The translations under genes were made by a program, and so were the position numbers. The notes under the pieces are model-generated. The model ran no database searches and had not been told where the DNA came from. It saw only the letters and a list, made by a program, of their open reading frames with translations. A DNA stretch of 64,000 nt from assembly GCA_013398015.1 (NCBI GenBank), contig VZRR01004510.1, positions 5,966-69,965 of the forward strand. Direction: 5' to 3'. This DNA comes from Oreocharis arfaki (taxonomy: Eukaryota > Chordata > Aves > Passeriformes > Paramythiidae). Within the stretch, counting starts at the first letter, position 1. The number at the start of each line of letters is the position of its first letter. Positions 12,917 through 24,348 of the stretch are shown piece by piece.

Positions 12917-14069
12917 GACTAGAATACTTCATCCCTGTGCACAGCTGACACCTTATTGATACATAACCTTTATTGTAATTTTATTACATTTCATCTGAGA
13001 TCTTAATCTACGGACTAAATAAGATCATCAGATTTCTCTGAAGGCTTAGATTTAGGTGAAGAGAGCAGTATGTTGTTTTCTTCCGTATATTATAGTGGAG
13101 TTTTGTATTTGTGCACTTCTTCACTTGGGCTCAGCTCCTCCAGACAAAGAGAATTGGCTCTTGGTGTTCAATAATTGCAATACTTTGCTTTTAGCTATAA
13201 ACTAAAACAAAGAACAGAACAAATGCCAGCTGAGATAAAACTGGTTGAGGTCCTTTTCCACCCAACCTGGTCCCATTCGTTTGGCTGCCTCCTGTGGGTA
13301 AATCTGATTGTTGCAATATGTCTGCATCTGCTCCACACACATTTTTCTTGCTCAAATTCTTTCACACACTCTCAGGTGGTGTGTGTCCTAGTTTTGGTCA
13401 GAATTTTATCCATATTAAAGATCATTCTTCTGTTAATGGTTGAAGCAGAAATGAGGGCCCCGGCAATCAATCACATGTCCAGTTTGGGCAACTGAAAACA
13501 CAACATGAAAGAATATCTCTACTGATCAGTGAAATAGTCAGACTGAGGATCCCTGGATCCCAGTAGCTAGAGAAGGAAAAAAAAAAACCTGTTCAGTAGA
13601 AGAGACTGTGGTCTTAGTATATGTCTTGTTCTTCACTGAAAACTTACAATTTGTTTTAACATTCTTTTTAATCTGCTTTTGAGTTGGCATTTAGTCTACT
13701 TTTATAGAAGAGTTATGTTCATTTGAATAGAAAATACTGGAAGTGCCTATCAAAAAACATTGAGCTGCAAACTTTGGAGTAAATATACGTGCGTATGCCT
13801 TAAGCAACCACCGCCATCTAAATGTGTCTGCAAAACATGAAATAAAATGAGGTTGATTGCTAGGCAGAAAATCATTAGCCTTTCTCCCTCAGCTGAATTT
13901 GGTACAGATTAACAGTGTCTGGAGACAAAAAGCATGGTTGACCATCTGGTTAGGTCATATCATATTCACTGGATGGTACTTGAAATTTGTTGTCATGTAG
14001 ACAGATTAACCTGTGCTGAGTCTGGAAGGGCAGCCATAGTCATGGGGACATGGAAGCATGGATCTCAGT
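12917..14069. other. Unique sequence, no gene seen
   Basis: A 106-codon plus-strand frame (13175-13495) has mixed hydrophobic composition and no known domain. A ten-base A run occurs near 13577. I saw no transposon ends. Confidence 0.55.
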
Positions 14070-14437
14070 CAGGCTGAGAGACTTGGGATTATCCAGCTTG
14101 GAAAAGAGAAGGCTTTGGAGTAACCTGATTGCCCCTTCCAGTACCTGAAGGGAGCCTGCAAGAATGATGGAGAGAGACTACTTACAAGAGCCTGGGGTGA
14201 CAGGAAAAGGCGGAATGGCTTCAAACTGACAGAGAGTGGGTTTAGATGGATATTAGGAAAAAATTCTTTCCTGTGAAGGTGGTAAGACACTGGAACAGGC
14301 TGCTCAGAGAACTTGTGGATGCCCCATCCGTAGAAGCGTTTAAGGCCAGGCTGGATGGGGCTCGGAGCAACCTGGTCTAGTGAAAAGTGTCCAATGATCT
14401 TTAAGGTTCATTCCAACCCAGACCATTCTATGATTCA
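14070..14437 (+). mobile_element. CR1 LINE, 5'-truncated 3' end
   Basis: This is one of the longest 3'-end CR1 copies in the window. It begins in the ORF2 tail ('ttatccagcttggaaaagag', 'ccttccagtacctgaaggga'), runs through 'ggcttcaaactgacagagag', 'tggatgccccatcc' and 'caacctggtctagtg', and ends in 'attccaacccagaccattct' plus 'atgattc'. The ORF2 reading frame is broken. One piece of the usual 3' UTR, the block normally reading 'tgcccatggcagg', is missing between 'agtgtcc' and 'aatgatctttaagg', which suggests a small internal deletion. Confidence 0.94.
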
Positions 14438-16799
14438 GTCTGGATAAGGACACAAAAGAGAGCTGCCCACATCATTGTGCCAAAAAAGAGAGTAGAGACC
14501 CTATCTCTACTTTAGTGTTTACCTAAATTAAATTTAGTAAGAAAAAATTTCAGCATGCCAGGTAGTAACTATTCAATGATAACATCTTTCAATTTAAAGT
14601 AAAAGTTATCCACTAAATTTCCGCTGTTATGTTGGTATTTCTTATAGCTGCCACAGATAACACTGACAACTCAATCAGCACAGGACTTTTATTTATTAAA
14701 TAAAACAGAAAATTGTTAATATGATTAACAAGTTAATACTATAATAATACAGAAATAATTTCATTATTGAAGTTTAAATGCCCGTGGTTTCAGCATTTTC
14801 TTCTTGAAATTTATCAATTACGGTAAATCATAACAATTTGTATTAATTTCTATGTATCTCTCATATTCAGAGATATTGGAACGTAACTTCTCCATCCATC
14901 CAATGAGTTTCTCTTATAGTACCCTAATTCCGTGTTTCCTACTTAGGCTAAACGTTTAGCAATAAATACCAATTTTATTTTCTTTTTGTCCAATGGTATT
15001 CATGCAAGTATGAAATACAGTTGTTGTCAGCAGCAGATCTGACAGCATTTTATGTAAATGGATTATATTTTTGTTAACCATTTACAAACTGGGAAATGTT
15101 CAACAAATATTGCCAGCAAGTCCATGGTATGGTAGAAAGGAAGTCTATTGACTTCTAGACACAGCCTGAGTGCTCAGGACCAGTGTTCTCTTGGGATATT
15201 ACTGCAATCTTCTGCTTAGGAACTATGGTAACAACAACACTGGTGGTGATAATAGCTCTATTTCAGTATAACTGGGGAAATTACCACTTGGGAAAAAAAA
15301 GTAACAAACCAGCTTCATCCGTAGTTCATCTAAAACTTGTTAGGAAAGCTATTAAGCCTGAGCAGGGAGAAATCACAGGGCAGTTGGCTGGAGAGACATT
15401 ATGTCTTGCACTGAACTCTCTTTGGGCCACTTCAGAATGATTCCCAAGAATACACCTTCCATTACTATATCTTGCCTAGGACCAAGCAATGACTTTGTGG
15501 CCTTTGAAAAACTCTTTAGATTTGCCTTACTGCCACAAAAATTCACTGACATTTGCCCTGCCCTTCCTGTTCATCTTTCTTGCTTCATGCTGTGTGGGCA
15601 TCAGTATGAGAATCTGGGTGAGACCTGAGGCTCCCATGCCTCCAGCTCTGCCTGTTTCAGAGCTCCACGTTTCAGACCACCATCTCTCTCTGGAAATAAC
15701 CTACCTTAAATATGAGGGGTAGCAGAAGGAGCAGTTGGAGTGTGATTTTAGAAGGAGTCTCATTTAAAGGCTAGCAACTTGCCCCTCTGAGGCAGATGTA
15801 AACACAATGGACCTGAGCTTTCATGCTGCAATTTAGAAGAAATATGAGATTTAAAATCATAAAAACACATATTGTTCAGGTTATGTGCTGGAAAGGTGTT
15901 GAAATGTAGTGTTGTTGCAAACTGGCACAAATTATTTTCTCTATTATATCAGAGAGAAGTAGGTTATTGGGTTATTAATTGGCTTTAAAATAGATTCCAG
16001 TTATTTGAAATTCAAGTTTAGATACTGAAGTAAAAGGCCTTGTACTCCTTTTATACTAAGAACTTTCGGGTTACAAGGTGGTTACAGAATGTAATTCATG
16101 GCTATGTATACTAATGTCTTCACACTTGGATTATTTTGTCTGGCCATCTCAAATTCTCATTAATCTCTTTCTCTCAAGTAATCCAGACAGCAGAAGCAAC
16201 ACAAATGCATTTGAGGTGACCAATCACTATGAATATTGAATAGCACACAGTAAAAAGTAATACACTCACCAAAATATAGGCTGAAATATTTTTTTCACTC
16301 CTTTTCAACCCAGCCATTGTCACCCAGGCAGTCTTTCATTCCTACCTTTCATATGAAAAGCCTTTTTTTTTAAAAAATGCCTTAAAAAAGGCATTTTGCC
16401 TTCAGTCTGATAACACCGGGATACTTGCCTTACCTTGCCTTACAAATTGCTCATCAAAATGTCCTTTCAGTCATCTGTCATGCAGTGGAGAAACTGCATC
16501 CATAAAAGAAGTGGCTCCTTGCTCTCAGCTCACCTTCTAGTCAGTGTGATAACCATTGGGAACCTTACCCTGTGTTTCTTTAAATGCTTTCTGTTAGCTC
16601 TTCTCAAACCTGTTGCTGGATCTTTATTACAATATCGTCTTTCTAATTTGAGATAATCGACCATTTGAAATGATGCTTTAGTAACCCTGTTGTTTCACCC
16701 TAATTATAACCTATTTGTGTTTTCTGTTTTCTCACAGTTACACAAAAAATAATGAGTGTTCCTTTCAAAGACCGTATTTTAGTCATGTTTTTGGCCTAC
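14438..16799. other. AT-rich unique sequence, no gene seen
   Basis: The only structural feature is a perfect short hairpin at 16374-16397, listed separately. Short frames at 15183-15440 and 15401-15722 overlap each other and have no recognisable domain. Some decayed 5' sequence of the LINE fossil that begins at 16800 may extend leftwards, but I could not align it. Confidence 0.5.
16374..16397. repeat. Perfect 10-bp stem, 4-nt loop hairpin
   Basis: The arm 'aaaatgcctt' at 16374-16383 is followed by AAAA and then its exact reverse complement 'aaggcatttt' at 16388-16397. It lies just after a T9 tract. The sequence shows the symmetry directly. No function is implied, and the stem is too short for a typical microRNA precursor. 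Confidence 0.8.
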
Positions 16800-17306
16800 C
16801 ACATTGCTCTTTTCAAGGTAACTTTGATATTGTCACAGACATACATCATAATTTTTTATGTGGGAACTATCTATCTTGATGTGGCTATGGCCTTTTGTTC
16901 CAATAAATCACAACATATTGCTATCTAAGTTTCCCTCAATTTGGCTGAGTTTAACTACAGTAGAATGGTTCTCTGGCTACACTAGAGAGCAAACACCAGT
17001 CACTTTGTTTAATGGTGTTGAATCTGGGGTGAAAATGTTACACACGAAGTTACCTCAGGAGCTAATTAGAGGGCTTTTATTTTGCAGTTTTTATTAATGA
17101 CCTGTCAACGCTGTATAGTTCATGAAATATTCTGTACATCTACATGCTGATGATGTGACCTTGTACACAGTAAGAACACAGATAAGGTATCAGACCTTGA
17201 CTGTTCTAAATCAGAATTTATGGAGTGATTTTCACAATTTAAAGATACACTTTCCTGCAGAAATAAATTGGCTGAGAACCTTAGACAAACATAAAACACA
17301 TAATTA
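16800..17306 (+). pseudogene. Fossil reverse transcriptase of an L2/Rex-like LINE
   Basis: Translated across several frames, the segment gives the signature blocks of a LINE reverse transcriptase in the correct order. A finger block of the TETALLKVTND type appears at about 16800-16836. Motif A (LDVAMAF, then INHNILLSK after a frameshift) lies at about 16876-16932. 'VEWFSGY' leads into the NG..S motif-B region, where the expected GVPQG..LGPLLF is degraded to LPQELIRGLLF, at about 16960-17090. Then come INDL and motif C as HADD followed by LYT (17093-17170), and an 'NLK' tail. In living elements the enzyme copies LINE RNA at the target site. Here at least three frameshifts and an in-frame stop destroy it. 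The HNILLSK and ADD-VTLYT wording resembles L2/Rex/Jockey-group enzymes more than CR1, which normally has FADDTKL. Confidence 0.8.
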
Positions 17307-19974
17307 GAGGGGTAGTCTCTTATGCTACAAACAGACCTAGGTGAACTGCAGCGGAAAATAAGATTTCCCGCACCTCAGAAAATTCCTCAACCACTGAAAA
17401 AGCCAAAGCTACGTTTTCTCCCTTCTCAAAGGAAATACTAATAAAGGTGGAAGGATCTAGATCTAAATATTTGCAATTGCAGCAACAGTTGTAACCTTGA
17501 CATAGAAAACAGCCAAGCACATGTGTGCCAAGTTGTTTTCAAACCAGCCACATTTTAGAATTTGGGATGTTTTAGTTTTATTTGGGTTTTTGTTTGTTTG
17601 TTTGCTTTGTTTTCTTTTTAATATAGAAACCCAGAGTGACAGTATTATTGGTGTTTGGCTAATCTGTTTGCAGGAAGGCAAATGTTTTGACTAGTCTTCT
17701 TGTAATATTTGCTTTGGTATTTTTTTTAGACAATGATGTTGGAAAAATATCCTCAATAACAAAACCAATAGACTTCTATTCTTAGCCTAAACTATGAGAT
17801 CTATGTAAAAAACTAATAAACAATGACAGATACATAAGGATCACACACTTCCTGTGTTTCAGAATGATGCTTGGAACTGCTAAACCCCTTCTTTGGAACT
17901 CGGTGGAAGCTGGATCTTTCTTTAAGTCTGAGGATGGATCTTGTTCATGAACAAATCATTTAACCATGCCAGCCTGATTCCTCTTCTCTGTCTTTCTCCC
18001 TGTCTTCCTTCCCCCGATAGTGTAGTTTTTCACAGGGTTATATGCTTGCTTCACTAGATTGCAGAGAAGATTAATTATTTTTTCTCTGAAAGCGTCTGAA
18101 ATTGAGCATGTGCATATGCTTTCCTTTACACATTCAGAACCTCTGGCTGCATTTTCTGGCTAAACAATTCAGGAGCCAACTTTTAAGAACACTTTTCAGT
18201 TAAACTTTATTCCAGAGACACCATAGCAATTCTGAGAATTGTATTTAATAGCTGATTGTACAAGCCTGTATTGCTGATGGAAGGAATTCTTTATTTAAAA
18301 ACCAATATGCCAGTTCCTATCTACTCTTACTCATGAAGGGATTGATCATTAACTTTCTGATGTCTCCCTGCTCACATGGATTATGTACAAAGATGCAGTG
18401 GTTTTACCACTGCAGCCCGGATTCCTTCTTCTGGCAGTTTTGAGGCTCAGACAGGCAGAAGAGAGAGAGATACACCAGGCAGAAGTGCTGGAAGGTTGCC
18501 CTTGTGGAAAGGAGAATACAAGCCTAGTAATTATATCCTTTTCATTGACATAAAACCGTATCCTCTGATATTTTCAAATTGTTCAGTAGCTTTTGTTGAG
18601 ATATGCCCTCAACTTCTGTCTGTGTCCTCTTCATTATCTCAAGTGAAAAAATGTACTTTCATGTATTATGGACTGCAGCTAAGTCCCAAACAATGGGAAC
18701 TCTGATGTAAAAATGGTTTTAGAAGTTTTATTTATTCCAGGAGTTGCCTCCGTCACATTGGCAGTACCAAATCTTGAGAGCTTTAGAGGGTGAAAAACAC
18801 TTTTTCAGTTTCTCATACCCAGGGCTCCTGCTACACAAAAAGAAGAAAAAAAAAGTGGGGGGTGGAAGAAGAAGAGAAACTATGTCGAAGGCATGATTTA
18901 GGTACTGAATAAGTAGAAGGAGTGGAAAATACTGCAGGAGAGGAGAGTGCAAAATGTAACTGTGGAAGTCAAATACATGGACAAAATTACTTTGAGTAGA
19001 GAGAGAAATATTTGGTCCATAAACAATGTGATAGTGTGTTATCAGCTCCTGAGAAGCACACTACAGCAGGGAGTGTCATAAGAACAGAGACTGTTTCAAG
19101 AACAGCACACCTGGCTGTTCACAAAGCAACATTGTCTTTATGTAGTGCCATTTCTTGTAGTTACTCAGTCCCTGCTAGTAAACCCTAGAAGCCCTGTCCT
19201 AGACATCTAAATGCTCCATGGTTATAACAAAAAAACCCAGGTTTTACTCCAAACACAGTTCCATGTACAAAGATCCAAACACACAATTAAGTTGCAATGG
19301 TCTAACACGTTTCCATGATGACTCTCTGCATACATACTCTCAGCTGTCATGACGTAAACTTATGTTCTTCTACCCATTTCACTAAGGTTTAAATTGGTGC
19401 ATTTTAACGAATGTGCTGTGGCTTAAAACTATGCAATTTACTACGTTGGCTCAGGCAACACATGGCCTTCATTAAGCTGTGGCAATCTGATGCATCTGAG
19501 CCCAAGACAAGAGACAACATATGGTTGCAGACATAACTGTTTGTATTCCAGGGAAACCAACGGACAGTTATAGGTCAAACTGGTCCCAGCACACTCTGAG
19601 TTTTTAACTACTGGCAAGATTTTCCAGATTTCATGGAGAAGGAAAGTTTTAAGGAGAAGTTTCAAGAAGAAAACCAAAATTATTATTATCTCTGATCACG
19701 AAAACTTCTTGTTTTGGGGGCTGTGAGGACAACCTATGGGACAAAGCATGAAAATGTTTGAAATTTTAATATGCCAGACAGGAGTAAAACAATTAACTAA
19801 TGAAGAAGAACTGATAGGAAGTGTGAGTGAGATCAGCTATGAAGTTGTTAAAACAAAACCAGGTAGTTTTATATTTGATATAATATGAAAATTATGCCAA
19901 CAGAAGAAAATGAAAAGATGGAGTGAAATGCTTAAAAGAAACATAATAAAATAGAATATAATTTTTGTCAGGCA

Positions 19975-20080
19975 TATCCTTAATGGATTTGAGGATGATT
20001 GCTTTTGTCAAGGCAGAGAAAAAAATGTTGCAGTAATCAAGATGTGCTGTGATTAATATATGGGAAGAGCTATATATTAG
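19975..20080. mobile_element. Possible old LINE fragment (L3/CR1-like)
   Basis: The wording 'gaggatgattgcttttgtc', 'aaggcagagaaaa' and 'ttgcagtaatcaagatgtg' resembles, from memory, a conserved part of old amniote LINEs near 'ttgcagtagtccag'. The match is short and decayed. I assign no strand or family with confidence. Confidence 0.25.
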
Positions 20081-20535
20081 AATTGTTATGCAGAAAGAAT
20101 CTACTAGAGAGAGACAAGACCTGAAGGGGTGGCTGTAGAGAGAGATTCAGCTCTAGGATGAAACCATCTAATAAAAGTGTAAGTTTACAGGGAAAGTATA
20201 GGTTTACATTTATATTGGCTGCCCTAACAATGTTAATAAATCTTAGTTTATTATGCAACTGATATTTTTTCCTGCTCAAACCTGACTTTTGCCCTGAGGT
20301 TTACCAAAAACAGAGCATGTGAATTTATTTCTGTTTATTTTGCCTTGCTTCCTTTGTCTTTTTGTAAACATGTATTTCTTCATTTATCATAAATTACAAT
20401 TTACAATTACAATTTTCTTTGCTGCTGCTCCTGTTGTGTAGATCACATGATGTGCATAGCAATGCTGACACCTGAAGTGTCACTCTACTTGCTTGGTTGA
20501 GCTCAGGGTCACCCTGATGTTAGGTGTAACATGTA

Positions 20536-20598
20536 CAAGAGCTTTGGACTAGCAGGACATGTGCTCCCAAGAGCTTTGGGCTTGCAAGACATCTTCCC
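20536..20598. repeat. Imperfect 32-bp tandem duplication
   Basis: Two adjacent copies begin with 'caagagctttgg' (20536 and 20568) and share a following gca-gacat block with several substitutions. The divergence between the copies indicates an old local duplication. Confidence 0.7.
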
Positions 20599-22525
20599 CA
20601 GGGACGGGAAGCCCAGTTGAAGATAGGCCGCGGCTGGCTCCCAGATGAGAGGAAGGGAAATTAAGATTTAAAAAAAAAAAGATTTCTGCACTAAATGTAG
20701 TTTAATGCCTTGATGGAGCTGGTGAGGGAAGGATGTACAGGTTATGCTAAGACTGGGACAGCTGTACATGCTGTTCGGGGTTTCACAGCTCTCCAGATCC
20801 AAAGTCAGAAGTCAGACATTGGGAGGTTTTTGATACAGCTCCCGGCACCTTTTGCTCTCAAGTTCTTCAGTGTGGACATTCACATAGATGCTTTTGTAAA
20901 TGTGTCTTGGTTTCATTAAAAGTTCTTTGGAAGGAAGAGCTCCTCCTCTGTGTGAGGAGGCTCACACGGAATGCAGAGATCAAATGTCAATCCTGGTCCC
21001 CTTGCTGTGATGCCCCAAGGACAATCCGTTCCTCTTGATTTGTTGTGCTAGTCACATGTTGGGGAGGGGTGGTTTTAGAGGTTTTAAACCTTCAAACTGT
21101 GGTCTTCCCTGACTCCAGGAGCAGAAACCTGCAGAAAACAGGACAGTTTGAGCAGGATCAGGTTTAGGCAGCACTGCTAACAAGCAGATCTTCCTACAAC
21201 TGGAATGAAAAACATCAGTGTGGCCAGAGCAGGAATTAATTTCAGCATGAACACAGCCAAGCAACATTCAACACTACTGAAATTCAATGGTATGTGAAAT
21301 ATAAAGGACATCCTAAAATTACACAACTAAATTAAGCAAAGATTTAGTTCTCTAGAATTTAATTGCTAAAAATGGAGGCCTAGAACTGCTTATCATGCTT
21401 GTATGGATTACTTTCCCCGAGCCAGACAGTCAGGATTTCAGTCCATGGGGGTGAAAAAGAAACTGTAATACCATAAAAAGGTGTAGGACTACTTATTTAT
21501 AGACATGCATATAAAAAGTCCCAGTACAAACTTGGTAGACAGGCTTCAAACACAAAAAATAGCCAGCTCTAAGTTACTTCTGAATCATGGTGAGCCCTAA
21601 AGATGGCCTAAAACCTATTAAATTCTTTTTTTTTTTTGTACCCTTTTTATGTTTTAAGATGACCAAAGAGATCTCTTTGAAAATATATTTTAAAAAAATT
21701 CCTTCTAGAATTAAACCTTTTGTAAGAAGCTTCAGCCTGGAGCAAAATTTAATGGCTGAGCTATAAAGCACTGAAAACTTTCATAAAGGGGTTCATAAAG
21801 AAACACCAACTGACCCTGAATTCAAGGAGGTCTAGCAAGCTGCACTTTAATAAACATAGGGCCTAGCTAATTTGCACTTAACAGGTATATGACATTTGAG
21901 TAAGATGTGGTTACTTTATGCTCACTTTCAGCGCATATGTCCAGTAGATATAAATGACAGAGGGGAGATACTGCAGCTGAGAGGTTTAGTGTAAGTTAAA
22001 GCTAGTACTAAATGTGGTTACAAACTCTGTTAGCCAGACTTTTTCTTTCCATGTTGTTGTAAGGTGCCTAGTCTGAATGGATGGTAAGACCCTTTTAATC
22101 TACGTTTCTTACTCCTAAGCATCCTCTAGGCTAGAAAGGGACACCTTTTGTACAGCTCATTTCCAGAGCAGTTGCATTAAAATGTTAGAACTGCTGTTAC
22201 AGCTGCTGTCACCTTACTGTTCATCGGAAAGCGACTGCTAAAATCTAAACCCCGATCCTTACCTGATTAATAGATGTAAGTCAAATATAACAAAAAAAAA
22301 ATTCCATAAATGACTTAAATAGAAATAACAGTATGTTCACTCACTCTCTCTAGTGTGTAATCTGTATGAAGTACTCCATTAACGTGTTTCTCTGTGTTTA
22401 ATATAGGCACAAACACATGCAGAGTGTGAGACATGAATGTAAGTCAGAGATACCCCTCATTGTTTGTAATTGCTCGGGTATCATCCACGCTTTTATAACA
22501 CATTTTTTTATGTCTCAAGGTGTTT

Positions 22526-22549
22526 CTAGTTTTTTGTAAAAAAAACTAG
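22526..22549. repeat. Perfect 10-bp inverted repeat
   Basis: 'ctagtttttt' at 22526-22535 is followed, after a 4-base loop, by its exact complement 'aaaaaactag' at 22540-22549. It is a low-complexity stem and probably incidental. Confidence 0.7.
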
Positions 22550-23756
22550 GACCAAGTTTTTCATCTAGAAGAGAGGCAAAATTTATTCCAGGTCATTGCC
22601 TCATCTTGGCCAGTGAGAGATGCTCTTGCACTAACAAGACATCCATGCAGGGTCTTCAGTCTCATCCTCTGCCTTCATCACCACCCTGTTCTCCACCCCC
22701 TCTCTCCCCTTGCAACCTCAGCCACGCTTGGCCTTCAGGCTAGATCCTGCAGTACCAGCAGGGCATAGCTACAAAACAGATCCCATTTTCCAGCATCCTA
22801 CATTTAGTTTCAAATTTCTTCATCCTAGCAGTGGTCAGATTTGTTTCAGAAACAAACAGAAAAATGAAGGAAAGGCAGATGTTCGTCATGGCTGTATTTA
22901 GGAAGCTGTTGCTTAAATGTGAAAATCAGTTATACTTTAACTGTGAGTGAGGAGCACAAAAAGCATATTCTTTCCTCTATATGTGTTTGCAGTACACTTC
23001 TCTTTTTTCACCTGCCATATGTTCCTTTATGCTCTGCCTCTACTTGGTTATCAGTAATGTACTGTGGGCCTAACAATGCTGCCTGTTTTCACAATACTTT
23101 GTGGAATAATGCCATCCATCCCCATGGATTCATTGGTTCATGAAGGCATTGGTGAAAGGTGAGATAGATGTACTCAACTTTTCAGCATACTATTGCTACT
23201 TTTCACTGTTAGGACATGAATAAAAAATGGCCTTTAGTGTAAACAGTTCAGCCACTGACCTTAGTGATTACTGTGAGGGGTCTGTTTGAGGTGGGTATTT
23301 CTAGTTCTTTGATAGATGACTTATTAAAGCCACTCTATGTAAGTATGGTTTACAGTGCTCGCTGTGCATGTGGCTTGCATCTGAGTACTTATCTTTGATT
23401 TGAAAGGTATTTTACCTACACTTAGAAGTCTTTAAGAGTCTGAACTGCTCTTGCATTTTTTGTTACAAACTATCGGCAGAGGAGTTTGAGGGAATTGGGA
23501 GTTTCTCGTAACAACAGAAATGGCCTTTGTCTCTACAGACTTCCCTTTGGACTCAGTAACTGACGCACGCTGACCAGGTGGCAAGAAAGAGCGGTGCAGG
23601 AGACCAGCTGGTGCCTCCAGAGGGTCTGTGCCTCAGAGCTTGTGCCCAGTCTCAGCTACCAGCTTAGCAGCAGGAAGCTCGCCTGGCAGGCAGGGTGTAA
23701 CCGCAGCACCGAGATTAAAAGGAGAGGGAGAACTTTTGCTTGCCGTTCCAGTGGCG

Positions 23757-23762
23757 TTTATT
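23757..23762 (-). terminator. LTR polyadenylation signal
   Basis: AATAAA on the minus strand, in the context 'ttcaataaacgcc', marks the R region of the LTR. It is followed by about 60 bases of U5 to the proposed end at 23696. Confidence 0.7.
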
Positions 23763-23837
23763 GAAGGATGGGGAAAGGAGCAGGGAATGCACACTGAGGG
23801 GAGGCAGCGGCAAAAGCCCCCTTTGAGACGCTGACAA

Positions 23838-23850
23838 GGGTTTTTATAGA
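23838..23850 (-). promoter_or_regulatory. LTR TATA box
   Basis: The minus-strand 'tctataaaaaccc' lies about 75 bases before the LTR's AATAAA. That is the spacing expected for a compact U3 promoter followed by a short R region. Confidence 0.65.
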
Positions 23851-24348
23851 GGGACAGCTTTGGGTGGAGCGAGCACAGGGAACCAATCATAGGGAAGGAT
23901 AGGGGAGGAACAAGGGGTACAGCATCCAATAAAATGCAACCAGGGGAGGGTACAATAAAATGACATGAACTAGGACTAATGGGGCGTCGAGTAACGGGGA
24001 ACTTTTGAGAAAACATACATGTTCAACAAGGGAACTGAATATTCATAAGCTAATCAAAATACAACAGGGAGGGGGGAAACTTATGATTGATAACTTGGCT
24101 TAGAGATGGGGGATAGGGTCTATGCCTTAACCCACCATCGGGCGGTGGTCTCTTTATTGTCAGAGTCCTTGGCAGCTTCCACTGCTGTTACCACCGCCAC
24201 AACTAACCTCCTGTCAGCAGAAAGCAAATCGGATAACAGCATCTTCTCCATTTCTCCAGTCTTTTGTCCTCCCCAGGATGCAAAGGCTGGCCTTGCTCCT
24301 AAGTGCTTACCTTGCTAACAGGATCCAGACCTCAGGATGAGAGCTACA

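Larger units (their letters stand above)
17307..23690. other. Unique sequence, no gene seen
   Basis: No exon or RNA gene could be recognised. It holds a 32-base imperfect tandem duplication (20536-20598), a small hairpin (22526-22549), a T12 run near 21628 and a possible old retroelement scrap near 19975-20080. The LINE fossil ending at 17306 may continue rightwards in unrecognisable form. Confidence 0.5.
23696..24348 (-). mobile_element. Solo LTR of an endogenous retrovirus, minus strand
   Basis: Read on the minus strand, the segment has an LTR-like order: a start TGTAGC, a long U3 with CCAAT-like 'gattgg' sequence, a TATA box 'tctataaaaaccc' (23838-23850), and an AATAAA signal about 75 bases downstream (23757-23762). 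A U5 of about 60 bases then ends in GGTTACA. The termini form an inverted repeat (TGTAGC and, read inwards from the other end, TGTAAC). The flanks are 'caggg' (23691-23695) and 'cagga' (24349-24353), a five-base duplication with one mismatch. No gag, pol or primer-binding site adjoins, so this is a solo LTR. An alternative outer end at 24320 (TGTTAGC on the minus strand) lacks a matching duplication. I cannot name the family. Confidence 0.72.

Noticed and set aside
16374..16397. Hairpin considered as a microRNA precursor or terminator
   Set aside because: The stem is only ten pairs with a four-base loop, far shorter than a microRNA precursor, and intrinsic terminators are not relevant to this type of genome.
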